This document shows, piece by piece, positions 1 to 9,062 of a stretch of DNA of 64,000 bases (the stretch's first letter is position 1; the number at the start of each line of letters is the position of its first letter). The stretch lies in contig NZ_QERF01000010.1 in NCBI RefSeq assembly GCF_003260205.1, positions 1 to 64,000 on the forward strand. The letters run 5' to 3'. This DNA comes from Winogradskyella tangerina (GTDB lineage: Bacteria > Bacteroidota > Bacteroidia > Flavobacteriales > Flavobacteriaceae). The translations under genes and the position numbers were made by a program. Below the pieces are notes generated by a model. That model had not been told where the DNA came from. It saw only the letters and a list, made by a program, of their open reading frames with translations, and did no database searches.

Positions 1-1
1 A

Positions 2-124
2 TGGAACGGTACCTATAATGGCAATAGAATGCCAACGGGCGGTTACTGGTTTGTTGTAGAGTACGACGAACCTACCACAGGTCAACGTAAAGAACTAAGA
101 GCCCATTTTACCTTGAAACGATAA
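2..124 (+). CDS. C-terminal end of a type IX secretion (type B sorting domain) protein, partial
   Basis: Only the last 40 codons are present; the gene begins before the window. The readable end contains NGNRMPTGGYWFVVEY and finishes HFTLKR. This matches the CHU_C / gliding-motility-associated C-terminal sorting domain (type B), which directs large secreted or surface proteins through the type IX secretion system of Bacteroidota. It sits seven bases before a PorP/SprF gene, the usual partner of type B cargo, and the two probably share a transcript. The passenger part cannot be judged from here. Confidence 0.8.
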   Translation, partial: WNGTYNGNRMPTGGYWFVVEYDEPTTGQRKELRAHFTLKR

Positions 125-131
125 ATAAATT

Positions 132-1142
132 ATGAGATTAAAAAAGTTTTGTTTAGTAGCATTAACAGCATTATTTGCAAATATTGGACTATCACAAGAA
201 GGTGTTCCGATTTACTCAGATTATCTATTAGATAATTATTATTTAATTCACCCTTCTATGGCTGGCGTTGCGAATTGTGCTAAGGTTCGTTTAACAGCAA
301 GACAACAATGGTTTGGCGTTGATGATGCACCAAGTTTACAAACGCTTAGTATCAATGGAAGAATGGGAGAATCTCCTGTTGCCCTTGGAGGAATATTATT
401 CAATGATGCCAACGGTTTCCATTCTACCGTAGGTGCTTATGCTACTTTTGCATACCATTTGATGTTTTCGAGAAACGAGATCGATCTTAATATGTTATCG
501 TTTGGATTGAGTGCAGGAATTCTTCAATATAAATTAGATGAAACTACCTTTTTAGCGCCAGGGGAATTCGATCAGCTTATTGCAGGGATCGAGCAAAGTG
601 CAACAAACTTCAATATTGACTTTGGATTTTCATACCATTTTGTGGATTTCTATGCACATGTTACGGTTAAAAATATTTTGAAAAACGAAGGAATCAACTT
701 TAATGAGCAAGGATTTGAATTCGATAATTTGAGAACCTATTTGGTATCTGCAGGATATACCTTCAGTAAATATGGAAGTGATTGGAGCTACGAGCCTTCA
801 ATAATGTACATGTACAGAGATGCTACTGAAGAATCAACTATAGATATCAATGCTAAAGTATATCGCGAAATGGACTTTGGTAAAATTTGGGGCGGGTTAT
901 CTTATAGACGAAGCTTAGATGGTGCTGAATTCCTAGACGGTAGTGGTGTCAGCAGTCAAAAATTACAATACATCACGCCATTTATAGGTGTAGATTATAA
1001 CAACTTTGTATTTGCCTATACGTATTCTTATCAAGCAAATACCATCAATTTTAATACTGGAGGATTCCATCAGATTACGCTTGGATACAACTTCAATTGT
1101 AGACGTGAGAAGTTTGAATGTAACTGTCCGGCGGTTAACTAA
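132..1142 (+). CDS. PorP/SprF family type IX secretion outer-membrane protein
   Basis: The 336-residue product has a signal peptide ending near SQEG and the family hallmark near the N-terminus: YSDYLLDNYYLIHPSMAG, then ARQQWFG. The rest alternates hydrophobic and polar strands as in an outer-membrane beta-barrel. PorP/SprF proteins bind type B sorting domain cargo at the cell surface and assist its secretion or anchoring. The gene directly follows a type B cargo gene, the usual pairing. A strong terminator follows. Which paralogue this is cannot be decided. Confidence 0.9.
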   Translation: MRLKKFCLVALTALFANIGLSQEGVPIYSDYLLDNYYLIHPSMAGVANCAKVRLTARQQWFGVDDAPSLQTLSINGRMGESPVALGGILFNDANGFHSTVGAYATFAYHLMFSRNEIDLNMLSFGLSAGILQYKLDETTFLAPGEFDQLIAGIEQSATNFNIDFGFSYHFVDFYAHVTVKNILKNEGINFNEQGFEFDNLRTYLVSAGYTFSKYGSDWSYEPSIMYMYRDATEESTIDINAKVYREMDFGKIWGGLSYRRSLDGAEFLDGSGVSSQKLQYITPFIGVDYNNFVFAYTYSYQANTINFNTGGFHQITLGYNFNCRREKFECNCPAVN

Positions 1143-1143
1143 T

Positions 1144-1177
1144 AAAAAAAGGCTCAATTTTAATTGAGCCTTTTTTC
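1144..1177. terminator. Bidirectional intrinsic terminator
   Basis: The arms GGCTCAATT and AATTGAGCC (1151-1170) form a perfect hairpin, with an A-run before and a T-run after. It lies between two convergent genes and can serve both strands. Confidence 0.85.
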
Positions 1178-1188
1178 AATCTTAAAAA

Positions 1189-2355
1189 CTACTTTTCCCA
1201 AATATAGTTTTTCTTCTGTGCTTGTGTTTTTATTGCATTGATCATGGCATTTTCTAAGCCGTTATCATTTGTTGATTTACTTGCAACATATTGGCGACGT
1301 TTCACGTTCAAATCGGCAATTTCTTTCTGAAGCTTTTCACGCTCTTTTCTTTTTTTATTCACATAAGATTTGATCTCTTCTGTAGATTTTCCTTTTAACT
1401 CTTCAGGCAATTGACTCTTGTCAAGCTCTTCATATGAGAAATCAGATTCACTTTCAGCATCTACCAAATCCCAAGAGCTATTCTTATAAAGTCGAGAGCT
1501 TTTGCTAACCGTTCGGCTTACTGCGTTTGCTTTGTTATAGCTTCTGGCATTCGAATCTTGTTGCGCTTGCATTTCCATTTTACGTTCGCCCATTCTTCCA
1601 TAAGCCACATAGGTCTTATTGAGTTTTTCATTGAGTTGTAGAATTTTATCATCATAAGGTGAAGCAATGTGAACCGTGGCTTTATTGTGATTAATAGCCA
1701 TGTAGTCACCGTGAGTTAAGTCTGCACCATCTTTCCAATATCCTGAAATACCTTGATTGTAATCTCCACAAAAAATAGTATTAACCGTAACATCATTCTG
1801 ATGCGCCAGTTTTGATGCGTCTTTGTAACTCACATTTCCTTGTGTGTAAGGTTCATTTCCTGCAATGAAAATAAACTTTAAGTCCTTTTTATTTTCACCC
1901 CATTCTAATTGGTCAATGGCCGTTTTGATGACTTTTCCACAGTATTCGTTGCCGCCATTTGTCGTTAAAGAAAATAATGATTTTGAGATCTCATCGAGAT
2001 CATCGCTAAAGGATATCACTTGTCTTAGATAACCCTCAGCCGCATTTAAATTGTCGTTACCATATTCGTATAGTGCAATTTTGAGATTCGGACTTTCCTC
2101 ATCGCATTTTGCGTAAGACAGTTCATTTACTATTTCCCACAATTGCGCTTTGGCTTGGTCGATGAGTCCATCCATACTATTGCTCGTGTCGAGAAGCAGA
2201 GCTACTTTAATTTCAGGTTTTTCAACCCGATATTCTGGTTGAATTGGGATCGTATTCAAACTTAGATCCTCAGTATTCTTTTTTACGGATGAATGACATG
2301 CCGTGAATGACAATAAGGTAATTGCTACAGCTAAAACTTTTGAAACTGTTTTCAT
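1189..2355 (-). CDS. von Willebrand factor A (vWA) domain lipoprotein
   Basis: The 388-residue product has a lipoprotein signal (LSFTAC, Cys20). The residues after the Cys are not acidic, so export to the outer leaflet is not predicted. A vWA domain occupies about residues 50-240, with a MIDAS-like motif DTSNS (D56, S58, S60) that would bind a divalent metal. The tail (about 300-388) is charged and likely a coiled coil. vWA lipoproteins usually mediate protein-protein contacts in the envelope. No AAA ATPase partner is beside it, so its role is unknown. Confidence 0.75.
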   Translation of the reverse strand: MKTVSKVLAVAITLLSFTACHSSVKKNTEDLSLNTIPIQPEYRVEKPEIKVALLLDTSNSMDGLIDQAKAQLWEIVNELSYAKCDEESPNLKIALYEYGNDNLNAAEGYLRQVISFSDDLDEISKSLFSLTTNGGNEYCGKVIKTAIDQLEWGENKKDLKFIFIAGNEPYTQGNVSYKDASKLAHQNDVTVNTIFCGDYNQGISGYWKDGADLTHGDYMAINHNKATVHIASPYDDKILQLNEKLNKTYVAYGRMGERKMEMQAQQDSNARSYNKANAVSRTVSKSSRLYKNSSWDLVDAESESDFSYEELDKSQLPEELKGKSTEEIKSYVNKKRKEREKLQKEIADLNVKRRQYVASKSTNDNGLENAMINAIKTQAQKKNYIWEK

Positions 2356-2572
2356 TTTTGAATTGTTTTTTGATTATTAATGATTTGTAAAGCTCTGCTG
2401 AAAAAACAACAATAAAAATCTAAAATGAGTAAACTACTATTGTGAATGAGTATGTAATTTCAATATGTTAGCCAACGCGTGAATTTCTAGTAAAAATCGG
2501 CTCTGAAATGTGCTAAGTCATTTTTTGAAATGAAATAAAGTATGTAGTTTAGGACAATTAATTGAAGGCGAA

Positions 2573-4765
2573 TTGAAAGCATTTAGACTTTATATATTAT
2601 TAATTTGTGTTATTGGACTGTCAGGTTTAATAGAAGCACAGGATAAAAACACATCAGGAAGAAGCAAACTCGAGCGCAGTACAGAGGATGTGTATTTTAC
2701 AATTAGGGGTACTGTTTACGACAAGAAGACTTATGAAGCAGTACCAAAAGTTAGTATTCAGGTTAATGGAAGCAAATACACCACTTCAGATAGCAATGGT
2801 AAATTTTCAGTGCGTGCCAGAGTTGGTGATGAGCTCATCATAACGCATAGCTCCTTTGATCCTATATACCATATTGTTGAAAGTAATGACCGTATTTATA
2901 TCGAAGTTCAGCAAGAGCAGTTTAATAAATTCAAAACTTCAAGATCTTTTGAAAGTCGAAAAGTTTTCAATAGGCACATTGATTCTGCGGATTATTATTT
3001 GAAAAAGGACGCCGAAAAAAGTATAAAATTTGTAGGTGATGCACTAAACGTGAATACTTCAACCGTACAGAGTGGTGAAGCTCACGAGCTTTTAGGTGAT
3101 ATTTATATCTATTGGAAACAATATGATTTGGCCATAACGGCCTTCAAAATTAGCCTTCAGAATTACAAGACCAATTCAGCGCGACTTAAACTTGCAAACG
3201 CATACCTTAAGAATGACGACTTCGAAAAAAGTATTCAAACTTACAGCGAAATAGATGAGAAAACGCTCTCTAACTATGAAAAAACAATGCTTTATGAAGG
3301 TATGGGTGATGCCTACCTTGAAGCGAAAAATTTTGATGAGGCGGTAGCATCTTATGAAAAAGGGCTGTCGGTAGCAAAAGAACATTTAATCACGCCAAAA
3401 ATCACTGATCTCAATTCAAAAATTGCGCAGGCCTATAATTTTCAAGGAAACATTCAAAAGGCAAAAGGATTTTTTGATAGCTCGCTAGATCTGGCGACCA
3501 AAGAAAACAAAAAGCGTGCGGTAGAAGAGCAGATTAAGGTCGCGGAATTTAATAGTGCTATTGAAGATTACGACAGTGAAATAGAACTCAGAAAACAAGC
3601 ACTTGAAAGTATTGAGGACATTAAATTAGATTCGGTTATTCCTAATGAAAGTGCACTAACACCTCAGAAACAAAACTATAAATTAGGTAATGCATATCTC
3701 TTAAATAATGACCTTGAAAATGCTATTCCGTCGTTCAGAAAGAGTATAGAAGAGGCCGATAAAAATGCCGATCTCGATGTGAAAAAAGATGCTACGCGTA
3801 AACTTTCTGAGGCGCTTATTGATGCAGGAAATATTGAAGAAGGCCGAATATGGCTCGATGAATACAAGAAGACGGTCGACGAATTGTATGCTAAGAAAAT
3901 ACAAGAAATATCTCGTGCTGCTCATTTCAGTCGAAGTATTGCAGAACAGCAAAACAGGATTACATCCTTAGAGAGTGACAGACAATTATCTTTAAAAACT
4001 TATGAATTAACCGAGGAACAAAATAAGCGTCAGAAATTAATTATTTATTCACTGGTTGGTGGATTGGTGCTGTTTCTCATTACCGGATTTATGATGTTTA
4101 AGTACATCAGGCAGCAACGTTTTGCAAATAATCTTCTGGCGTTGAAATCGCTTCGAAGTCAGATGAATCCTCATTTTATTTTCAACGCATTGAATTCGGT
4201 AAATAGCTTTATAGCCACGAATGATGAGCGAACAGCCAATAAGTATTTATCTGATTTTTCACATTTGATGCGTTCTGTCTTAGAGAATAGTGAAGAAGAT
4301 TTCATTCCGTTAAAGAAGGAAATGGAGTTGCTCGAGTTGTATACAAAACTAGAACACTTTAGGTTTCAAGATAAGTTTGAATATTCTATAAATATCGATG
4401 ATAAGATCAATGTTGAAGAGTTTTTAATCCCTCCAATGTTGCTGCAACCCTATATCGAAAATGCGGTTTGGCATGGGTTGCGTTATAAAGCGGAGAAGGG
4501 TCATTTAAATATCTCGGTCAATTCAAAATCGAAGAATGAAATTGAGATCATTGTTACTGATGACGGAATTGGCAGACAGCGTTCAAAAGCCCTTAAAACC
4601 TCTAATCAGAAGAAGCAAAAATCTAAAGGAATGGACAATATAAAACAACGCGTTTCCATTCTTAATGAAATGTATAAAGATAAGGTTGATGTTAGTATTG
4701 CTGACTTCAGACCTAACGAAGAAGATACAGGAACAAAAGTAGTGGTGACATTAAAAAAAGTTTGA
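2573..4765 (+). CDS. LytS-type sensor histidine kinase with carboxypeptidase-regulatory-like and TPR domains
   Basis: The 730-residue membrane kinase has these parts in order: signal peptide (to about 23), a carboxypeptidase-regulatory-like beta-sandwich (about 44-110), TPR repeats (about 135-430), coiled coil, one membrane helix (about 489-509), a His_kinase domain with NPHFIFN (phospho-acceptor His534) and a C-terminal ATPase domain with DDGIGRQR. The sensor half would lie in the periplasm. The start is TTG: an in-frame stop lies at 2531, no ATG follows before the signal peptide, and TTG gives a good one. One base separates it from the LytTR regulator gene, which it presumably phosphorylates. 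The ligand is unknown. Confidence 0.88.
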   Translation: MKAFRLYILLICVIGLSGLIEAQDKNTSGRSKLERSTEDVYFTIRGTVYDKKTYEAVPKVSIQVNGSKYTTSDSNGKFSVRARVGDELIITHSSFDPIYHIVESNDRIYIEVQQEQFNKFKTSRSFESRKVFNRHIDSADYYLKKDAEKSIKFVGDALNVNTSTVQSGEAHELLGDIYIYWKQYDLAITAFKISLQNYKTNSARLKLANAYLKNDDFEKSIQTYSEIDEKTLSNYEKTMLYEGMGDAYLEAKNFDEAVASYEKGLSVAKEHLITPKITDLNSKIAQAYNFQGNIQKAKGFFDSSLDLATKENKKRAVEEQIKVAEFNSAIEDYDSEIELRKQALESIEDIKLDSVIPNESALTPQKQNYKLGNAYLLNNDLENAIPSFRKSIEEADKNADLDVKKDATRKLSEALIDAGNIEEGRIWLDEYKKTVDELYAKKIQEISRAAHFSRSIAEQQNRITSLESDRQLSLKTYELTEEQNKRQKLIIYSLVGGLVLFLITGFMMFKYIRQQRFANNLLALKSLRSQMNPHFIFNALNSVNSFIATNDERTANKYLSDFSHLMRSVLENSEEDFIPLKKEMELLELYTKLEHFRFQDKFEYSINIDDKINVEEFLIPPMLLQPYIENAVWHGLRYKAEKGHLNISVNSKSKNEIEIIVTDDGIGRQRSKALKTSNQKKQKSKGMDNIKQRVSILNEMYKDKVDVSIADFRPNEEDTGTKVVVTLKKV

Positions 4766-4766
4766 T

Positions 4767-5501
4767 ATGAAATTACAAGCCATTTTGGTTGAAGACGAAG
4801 AAACCAGTAGAGAGATTTTAAGAAATTATCTCACAAAGTATTGTCCAAACATCAATATTATTGGCGAAGCTGGTAACGTTGAAGATGCTTTAGTATTAAT
4901 ACGAAATAACGAATTGGATGTTGTTTTTCTAGATGTTGAAATGCCCTTCGGAAATGCTTTTGACCTTTTAGATAAGGTAGGTAACATCGACTTTGAAACC
5001 ATCTTTGTAACGGCTTATAATCACTATGCCATAGAAGCCTTAAATGCCCATGCATCCTATTATTTAATGAAGCCAATTTCTATTGATGAGCTTATTAAAG
5101 CCGTTGATTATGTTACCGAAATTAGAGCCAAGGAAGATGCACTACAAGACCAGGTTTTGGTGCCAAAAACCAACTCGGTAGCGGGTAAAATTACGATACC
5201 ACAACAAGACGGCTTTGAAATATTGAACACCTCAGACATAATGTACTGCAAGGCCGATGACAATTACACCGAGATCTATCTCAATAACAATAAGAAGAAA
5301 TTGGTGAGTAAAACACTAAAATACATTGAAGAAAGTTTGAAGGATGCTAATTTTGCTCGTGTGCATAAAAGTTATTTGGTAAACGTAAATGAAGTGGTGA
5401 AATATGTAAAAGGAAAGGGTGGAAGCGTGGTCTTAAGTAACGGTAAAGAAATTATGGTTTCGGCCTCAAAGAAAGCAGATTTGTTGTCTTATTTTAAATA
5501 G
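4767..5501 (+). CDS. LytTR-family response regulator
   Basis: The 244-residue product has an N-terminal receiver domain with acidic pocket VEDEE and phospho-acceptor Asp56 in VFLDVEMP. A LytTR DNA-binding domain follows (about 140-244), with YCKADDNYTEIYL and FARVHKSYLVN typical of the family. It starts one base after the LytS-type kinase gene, so the two form a two-component system. The target genes cannot be read from the sequence. Confidence 0.93.
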   Translation: MKLQAILVEDEETSREILRNYLTKYCPNINIIGEAGNVEDALVLIRNNELDVVFLDVEMPFGNAFDLLDKVGNIDFETIFVTAYNHYAIEALNAHASYYLMKPISIDELIKAVDYVTEIRAKEDALQDQVLVPKTNSVAGKITIPQQDGFEILNTSDIMYCKADDNYTEIYLNNNKKKLVSKTLKYIEESLKDANFARVHKSYLVNVNEVVKYVKGKGGSVVLSNGKEIMVSASKKADLLSYFK

Positions 5502-5507
5502 AATTAT

Positions 5508-6026
5508 ATGCCAATTGTAAAACCAGTTAGAGGAATTCATCCTCAAATACCCGAAGATTGTTTTGTGGCAGACAATGCCACCATTGTCGGTGAGGTTACC
5601 ATGGGTAACCATTGTAGTATTTGGTTTAACGCTGTTGTACGAGGTGATGTTCACTTTATAAAAATGGGAGATAAGGTCAATGTGCAAGACGGTGCTGTTA
5701 TTCATGCGACCTATAAAGTATCGCCAACTACAATTGGCAATAACGTTTCTATAGGTCATAATGCTATTGTACACGGTTGTACCATTCACGACGATGTTCT
5801 TATTGGAATGGGAAGTATTGTGATGGATAATTGTATAATTGAGAGCAATAGTATTATAGCAGCTGGTGCGGTTGTTACAAAAGGAACCATCGTAGAGTCT
5901 GGGAGTATTTATGCTGGCGTACCTGCAAAAAAGGTTAAGGATATTAGTGCTGAATTGATTTCAGGAGAGATCAATAGGATAGCTAATAACTATATGAAGT
6001 ATTCAAGCTGGTTTAAGGAAGAATAG
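5508..6026 (+). CDS. Gamma-carbonic-anhydrase-like hexapeptide-repeat protein
   Basis: The 172-residue left-handed beta-helix protein has the gamma carbonic anhydrase / PaaY pattern: an early strand pair ending NAVVRGDV, NVQDGAVIH, IGHNAIVHGC and a tail AGVPAKKVKDI. His residues in the second and third motifs fit the metal-binding sites of this family. Members can hydrate CO2 or have acyl-related roles; activity here is not proven. It starts six bases after the response regulator gene and may be co-transcribed. Its 3' end overlaps the converging gene by 14 bases. Confidence 0.85.
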   Translation: MPIVKPVRGIHPQIPEDCFVADNATIVGEVTMGNHCSIWFNAVVRGDVHFIKMGDKVNVQDGAVIHATYKVSPTTIGNNVSIGHNAIVHGCTIHDDVLIGMGSIVMDNCIIESNSIIAAGAVVTKGTIVESGSIYAGVPAKKVKDISAELISGEINRIANNYMKYSSWFKEE

Positions 6027-6363
6027 TCTTCAGTTTTTCGATCAATAGTTCAACGCTAGGTATTTCATTCAAGTCATCTTTATTCAGAAGTGTTGAAAGG
6101 TGAAGATCTTCAAGTTTTAATACGGAAGGATAGCTAATGTCAGCATCAGGAAATTCTGCTTCAAATTCATCTTTGTGATAAAAAATCATTTCAGCCTTAC
6201 TTTCAATTCTGAATGTTTTCCAAAGATTATTTTCAGAAAACGTGTCATAAGTAAGCGCACAAAGACTGCAAGGGTAGGTAGATGGATTCAATAATTTGTG
6301 CCCTGTATCTAACAATGCATTTAGCTTTCCAGAGTTGGCATTATAAACAAAGATGAAGGTCAT
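6013..6363 (-). CDS. Conserved small protein of unknown function with CxxC motif
   Basis: The 116-residue soluble protein has no signal peptide or membrane helix. A CSLC motif occurs in the first half (YPCSLCALTYD), followed by an acidic second half. The CxxC could bind metal or be redox active. I cannot name the family. Its 3' end overlaps the hexapeptide gene by 14 bases on the other strand, and it lies just downstream of murI on the same strand. Confidence 0.6.
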   Translation of the reverse strand: MTFIFVYNANSGKLNALLDTGHKLLNPSTYPCSLCALTYDTFSENNLWKTFRIESKAEMIFYHKDEFEAEFPDADISYPSVLKLEDLHLSTLLNKDDLNEIPSVELLIEKLKTILP

Positions 6364-6396
6364 GTCTTCTTAGTAACCTTTAATGAGAATTCCTTA

Positions 6397-7176
6397 CTAA
6401 AAATCGAGATAAGCCGTATCAAACTGATGGTCTAATAAGGTATTTAGAACTTCAAGATTTCCGTTAGTATACAACTTAATTGCTGATGTACTATTAGCTT
6501 GGTTTAAGATATGATGTTTCTCGAGAATAGCTTTGGTCTGTTTGGCCACAGCCAAGCCAGAATCTATAATCGTTACCTCCTTAGGCAGCATCGTTTTTAG
6601 CATCGGAATTAAATAAGGATAGTGCGTACAGCCAAGTACCAAATAGTCAATATTCTCTTGAATCATGGGTTCTAAATAAGAATTCAACAAATTCTTCATT
6701 TCATCAGAATTCAATTTGCCAGATTCTATTAACGGTACTATACCTTCGCCAACTTGTTCTATCACCTTAATGCCACTTGCGTATAAATCTGATGTTTTAT
6801 GAAATAAATGGCTACTAAGCGTGCCCTTGGTGGCAAGAACGCCTATCGTTTTTGTTTTGGTATTAAGAGCGGCTGGTTTAATGGCTGGTTCAATTCCAAT
6901 GAAGGGTACATCGTAATGAGACCTTAGATAAGAAATGGCATTCGTGGTCGCTGTATTACAAGCAACAACAATAAGTTTACAGCCAAGTTCGAGCAATAAC
7001 TCGGTATTTTTGATACTTAATTCTACAATTTTATCCGCAGGTTTGTTACCATAAGGCGCGTTTATACTATCGGCTAAATAAATACAATCTTCATTAGGAA
7101 GTAGGTCTACTATTTCCTTGAATATTGATGTGCCACCTACACCGGAGTCAAATATGCCAATAGGTTGTTTGCTCAT
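6397..7176 (-). CDS. murI: Glutamate racemase
   Basis: It interconverts L- and D-glutamate to supply D-Glu for peptidoglycan. The N-terminal DSGVGG motif and the two catalytic cysteines in VVACNTATT and LGCTHYP are all present. I use the ATG at 7176 (MSKQPIGIFDSG, 259 residues), not the GTG three codons upstream, because it sits at the usual distance from the conserved start. A strong hairpin separates it from the upstream ompH-like genes, so it probably has its own promoter. Confidence 0.95.
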   Translation of the reverse strand: MSKQPIGIFDSGVGGTSIFKEIVDLLPNEDCIYLADSINAPYGNKPADKIVELSIKNTELLLELGCKLIVVACNTATTNAISYLRSHYDVPFIGIEPAIKPAALNTKTKTIGVLATKGTLSSHLFHKTSDLYASGIKVIEQVGEGIVPLIESGKLNSDEMKNLLNSYLEPMIQENIDYLVLGCTHYPYLIPMLKTMLPKEVTIIDSGLAVAKQTKAILEKHHILNQANSTSAIKLYTNGNLEVLNTLLDHQFDTAYLDF

Positions 7177-7190
7177 AATTATCACAAAAA

Positions 7191-7221
7191 TAAAAAGTCG
7201 CTTGGAATAAGCGACTTTTTA
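7191..7221. terminator. Intrinsic terminator between ompH-like gene and murI
   Basis: The long stem AAAAAGTCGCTT / AAGCGACTTTTT with a short loop is flanked by A and T runs. On the minus strand it ends the bamA-ompH transcript before murI. Confidence 0.85.
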
Positions 7222-7241
7222 TCTGTTTATGTGTTGTATTC

Positions 7242-7742
7242 TTAAATTCCTAATTGTGCTTTTACGTCAGCCATTAAGTCTTTTCCTTTAGCAACAATTA
7301 AACCACCTGCCTCTAAAACATAATCAAATCCTTGATCTGCTGCTACTTTTTCAATAGCTACTTTAGCTTTCTCCGTAATCGGCTTTAAAAGGTCGAATTC
7401 TTTCTTCTGTAGATCTTGTTGTGCAGTTTGTTGAAATTGCGTTAAGCTTTGTTTCATGCCTTCCACTTCCTTCATACGCTCAATATTAGTCTCTTCAGTC
7501 TGGCTTTCAGCTTCAGCGTTATATTGCTTAAGCTTGTTGTCTAATTCTTTTAAAGAATCCTGAATCTGAGCTTCATAAGTTTTGCCTAATTTTTCAATCT
7601 CAGCTTGTGCAGCTTTATATTCTGGCATTGCCTGTATTAATTCCTGTGTATTAATATGCGCAATCTTACTCTGAGCAGACATAAGGCTTGTTGCTCCTAT
7701 AAATAGTGCCGTAGCAAGTAATAACGTTTTGAAATTTTTCAT
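7242..7742 (-). CDS. OmpH/Skp family periplasmic chaperone
   Basis: The 166-residue product has a cleavable signal peptide (ending near MSAQ) and an OmpH fold: a short N-terminal strand region (KIAHINTQELIQAMPEY), a long helical coiled coil, and a C-terminal segment DYVLEAGGLIVAKG. Skp-like trimers carry unfolded outer-membrane proteins across the periplasm. It is the last gene of a block with bamA and a second ompH-like gene, which supports that role. Confidence 0.9.
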   Translation of the reverse strand: MKNFKTLLLATALFIGATSLMSAQSKIAHINTQELIQAMPEYKAAQAEIEKLGKTYEAQIQDSLKELDNKLKQYNAEAESQTEETNIERMKEVEGMKQSLTQFQQTAQQDLQKKEFDLLKPITEKAKVAIEKVAADQGFDYVLEAGGLIVAKGKDLMADVKAQLGI

Positions 7743-7774
7743 TTTTTCTAAATTGTATTTGTGTGTTATAAGTA

Positions 7775-8911
7775 TTAATTATTTTCTCCTTCGTTTTTCT
7801 TAGCGTTCGCTATAGAATCTCTTCGTTTTAATTGTTTTTCGCGCTCTTCGCGTGCTTTTTTACGTTGTTCTTGTATTTTCTTCTTGCGTTCTTCTAAAGC
7901 TTTACGTCTTCGTTCTCTGTCCTTTGCTTTTATTTCAGCCGCTGTTAACGGTTTTTTCGCAGCGGTCGTATCTTTTTTCACTGTGTTTTTAGCCTGGGTT
8001 GAATCTGTTTTCGTTGCAGGTTTCTTTTCAGTGGTGTCTTCTGCTTTTTTAGCAGCATCTTCTTTAGGTTGTTCTCCTGTATTAGATGCTTCGGTCTTTG
8101 TTTCCTCAGTTTCAGATTTCCTTTTATTACGTTCATCTAAAACTTTCTGGCGACGTTCATCAGCTTCACGCTTTTTAGCCGCTCTAATAGAATCTTGTCG
8201 TGCTCTTCGTGCTTCTAAAGCTTTTTCACGCTCTGCTCGTTTTGCAGCCAATTCAGCTTCTCTCGATGCTTTTCTTTCATCTAAGGCTCTCTGTTTTTCA
8301 TCTTTCTCTTCGCTTACCACAGGTACAACTTCTTCGTCTTCAAGCTCTTTAATTTCCTTTTTATTTTTTGCCTGATTACGACGCGATGTTCTTGTGATTG
8401 TTCTTAATACCTGCTCACTAATATCATAGCGTTCAGCAGAATAGAGCATTACAACATCTGCCGACTTATCGAAGATGAAATCGAATTTTTTTGTTTCAGC
8501 TATTTGTTGAACCGCTGCGAAAATCTGATCTTGAATAGGCTCAATTAATTGCCTTTTCTGAATGATCATATCACCGCCTGGGCCAAATCGTTTTTGCTGA
8601 TAGTCTAAAATTTCCGCTTCTTCAAAAGAAATATCCTCCATACGCTCTTCATAGAGTTCCTTAGTTAAGAGTACACTCTCGTTTTCTAATTCCTTCTTTT
8701 TTTGTTCAATAACACCAAGTTTCTTTTCAATATCTACTTTCCATTGTTGAACTTTTTTATCTAATTGCGCTGAGGCTTCCTGATATTCAGGGACGTTTTG
8801 AAGAATATATTCGGTATCTATATAGCCAATTCTAACACCACGTTGTGCATTAACACTAAAGCTCGTCAGACCGATTACTGCCAATAAAAAAAGAACTTTA
8901 AACTTCATCAT
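7775..8911 (-). CDS. Extended OmpH/Skp family protein with a long Lys/Arg/Glu-rich tail
   Basis: After a signal peptide (ending SVNAQ) comes an OmpH core, about residues 20-170 (RIGYIDTEYILQNVPEY ... FDFIFDKSADVVMLY). A tail of some 200 residues rich in Lys, Arg, Glu and Ala follows and is predicted to be a charged helix. Ordinary Skp is about 160-170 residues, so this one is more than twice as long. I place the start at the ATG pair at 8911/8908, next to the signal peptide; an ATG at 8935 is also possible. It lies between bamA and a normal-length ompH. Confidence 0.85.
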   Translation of the reverse strand: MMKFKVLFLLAVIGLTSFSVNAQRGVRIGYIDTEYILQNVPEYQEASAQLDKKVQQWKVDIEKKLGVIEQKKKELENESVLLTKELYEERMEDISFEEAEILDYQQKRFGPGGDMIIQKRQLIEPIQDQIFAAVQQIAETKKFDFIFDKSADVVMLYSAERYDISEQVLRTITRTSRRNQAKNKKEIKELEDEEVVPVVSEEKDEKQRALDERKASREAELAAKRAEREKALEARRARQDSIRAAKKREADERRQKVLDERNKRKSETEETKTEASNTGEQPKEDAAKKAEDTTEKKPATKTDSTQAKNTVKKDTTAAKKPLTAAEIKAKDRERRRKALEERKKKIQEQRKKAREEREKQLKRRDSIANAKKNEGENN

Positions 8912-9062
8912 GATTAATTTTTTGTTTTGAGACATTTTTGGTTAACCAAACTTTTCTTTGTGATTAGTGCTATTTGGCTTCAAATGTAACGAAATAAATG
9001 ATTAAAAATTTTAACATCATGATGAAATCGTTATTTACAGATTAGAAAATATCGTGCCAAAC

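Noticed and set aside
7884-8375. Plus-strand frame opposite the long OmpH-like gene
   Set aside because: It is a Ser/Phe/Ala-rich shadow of the Lys/Arg/Glu-rich coding strand with no start context.
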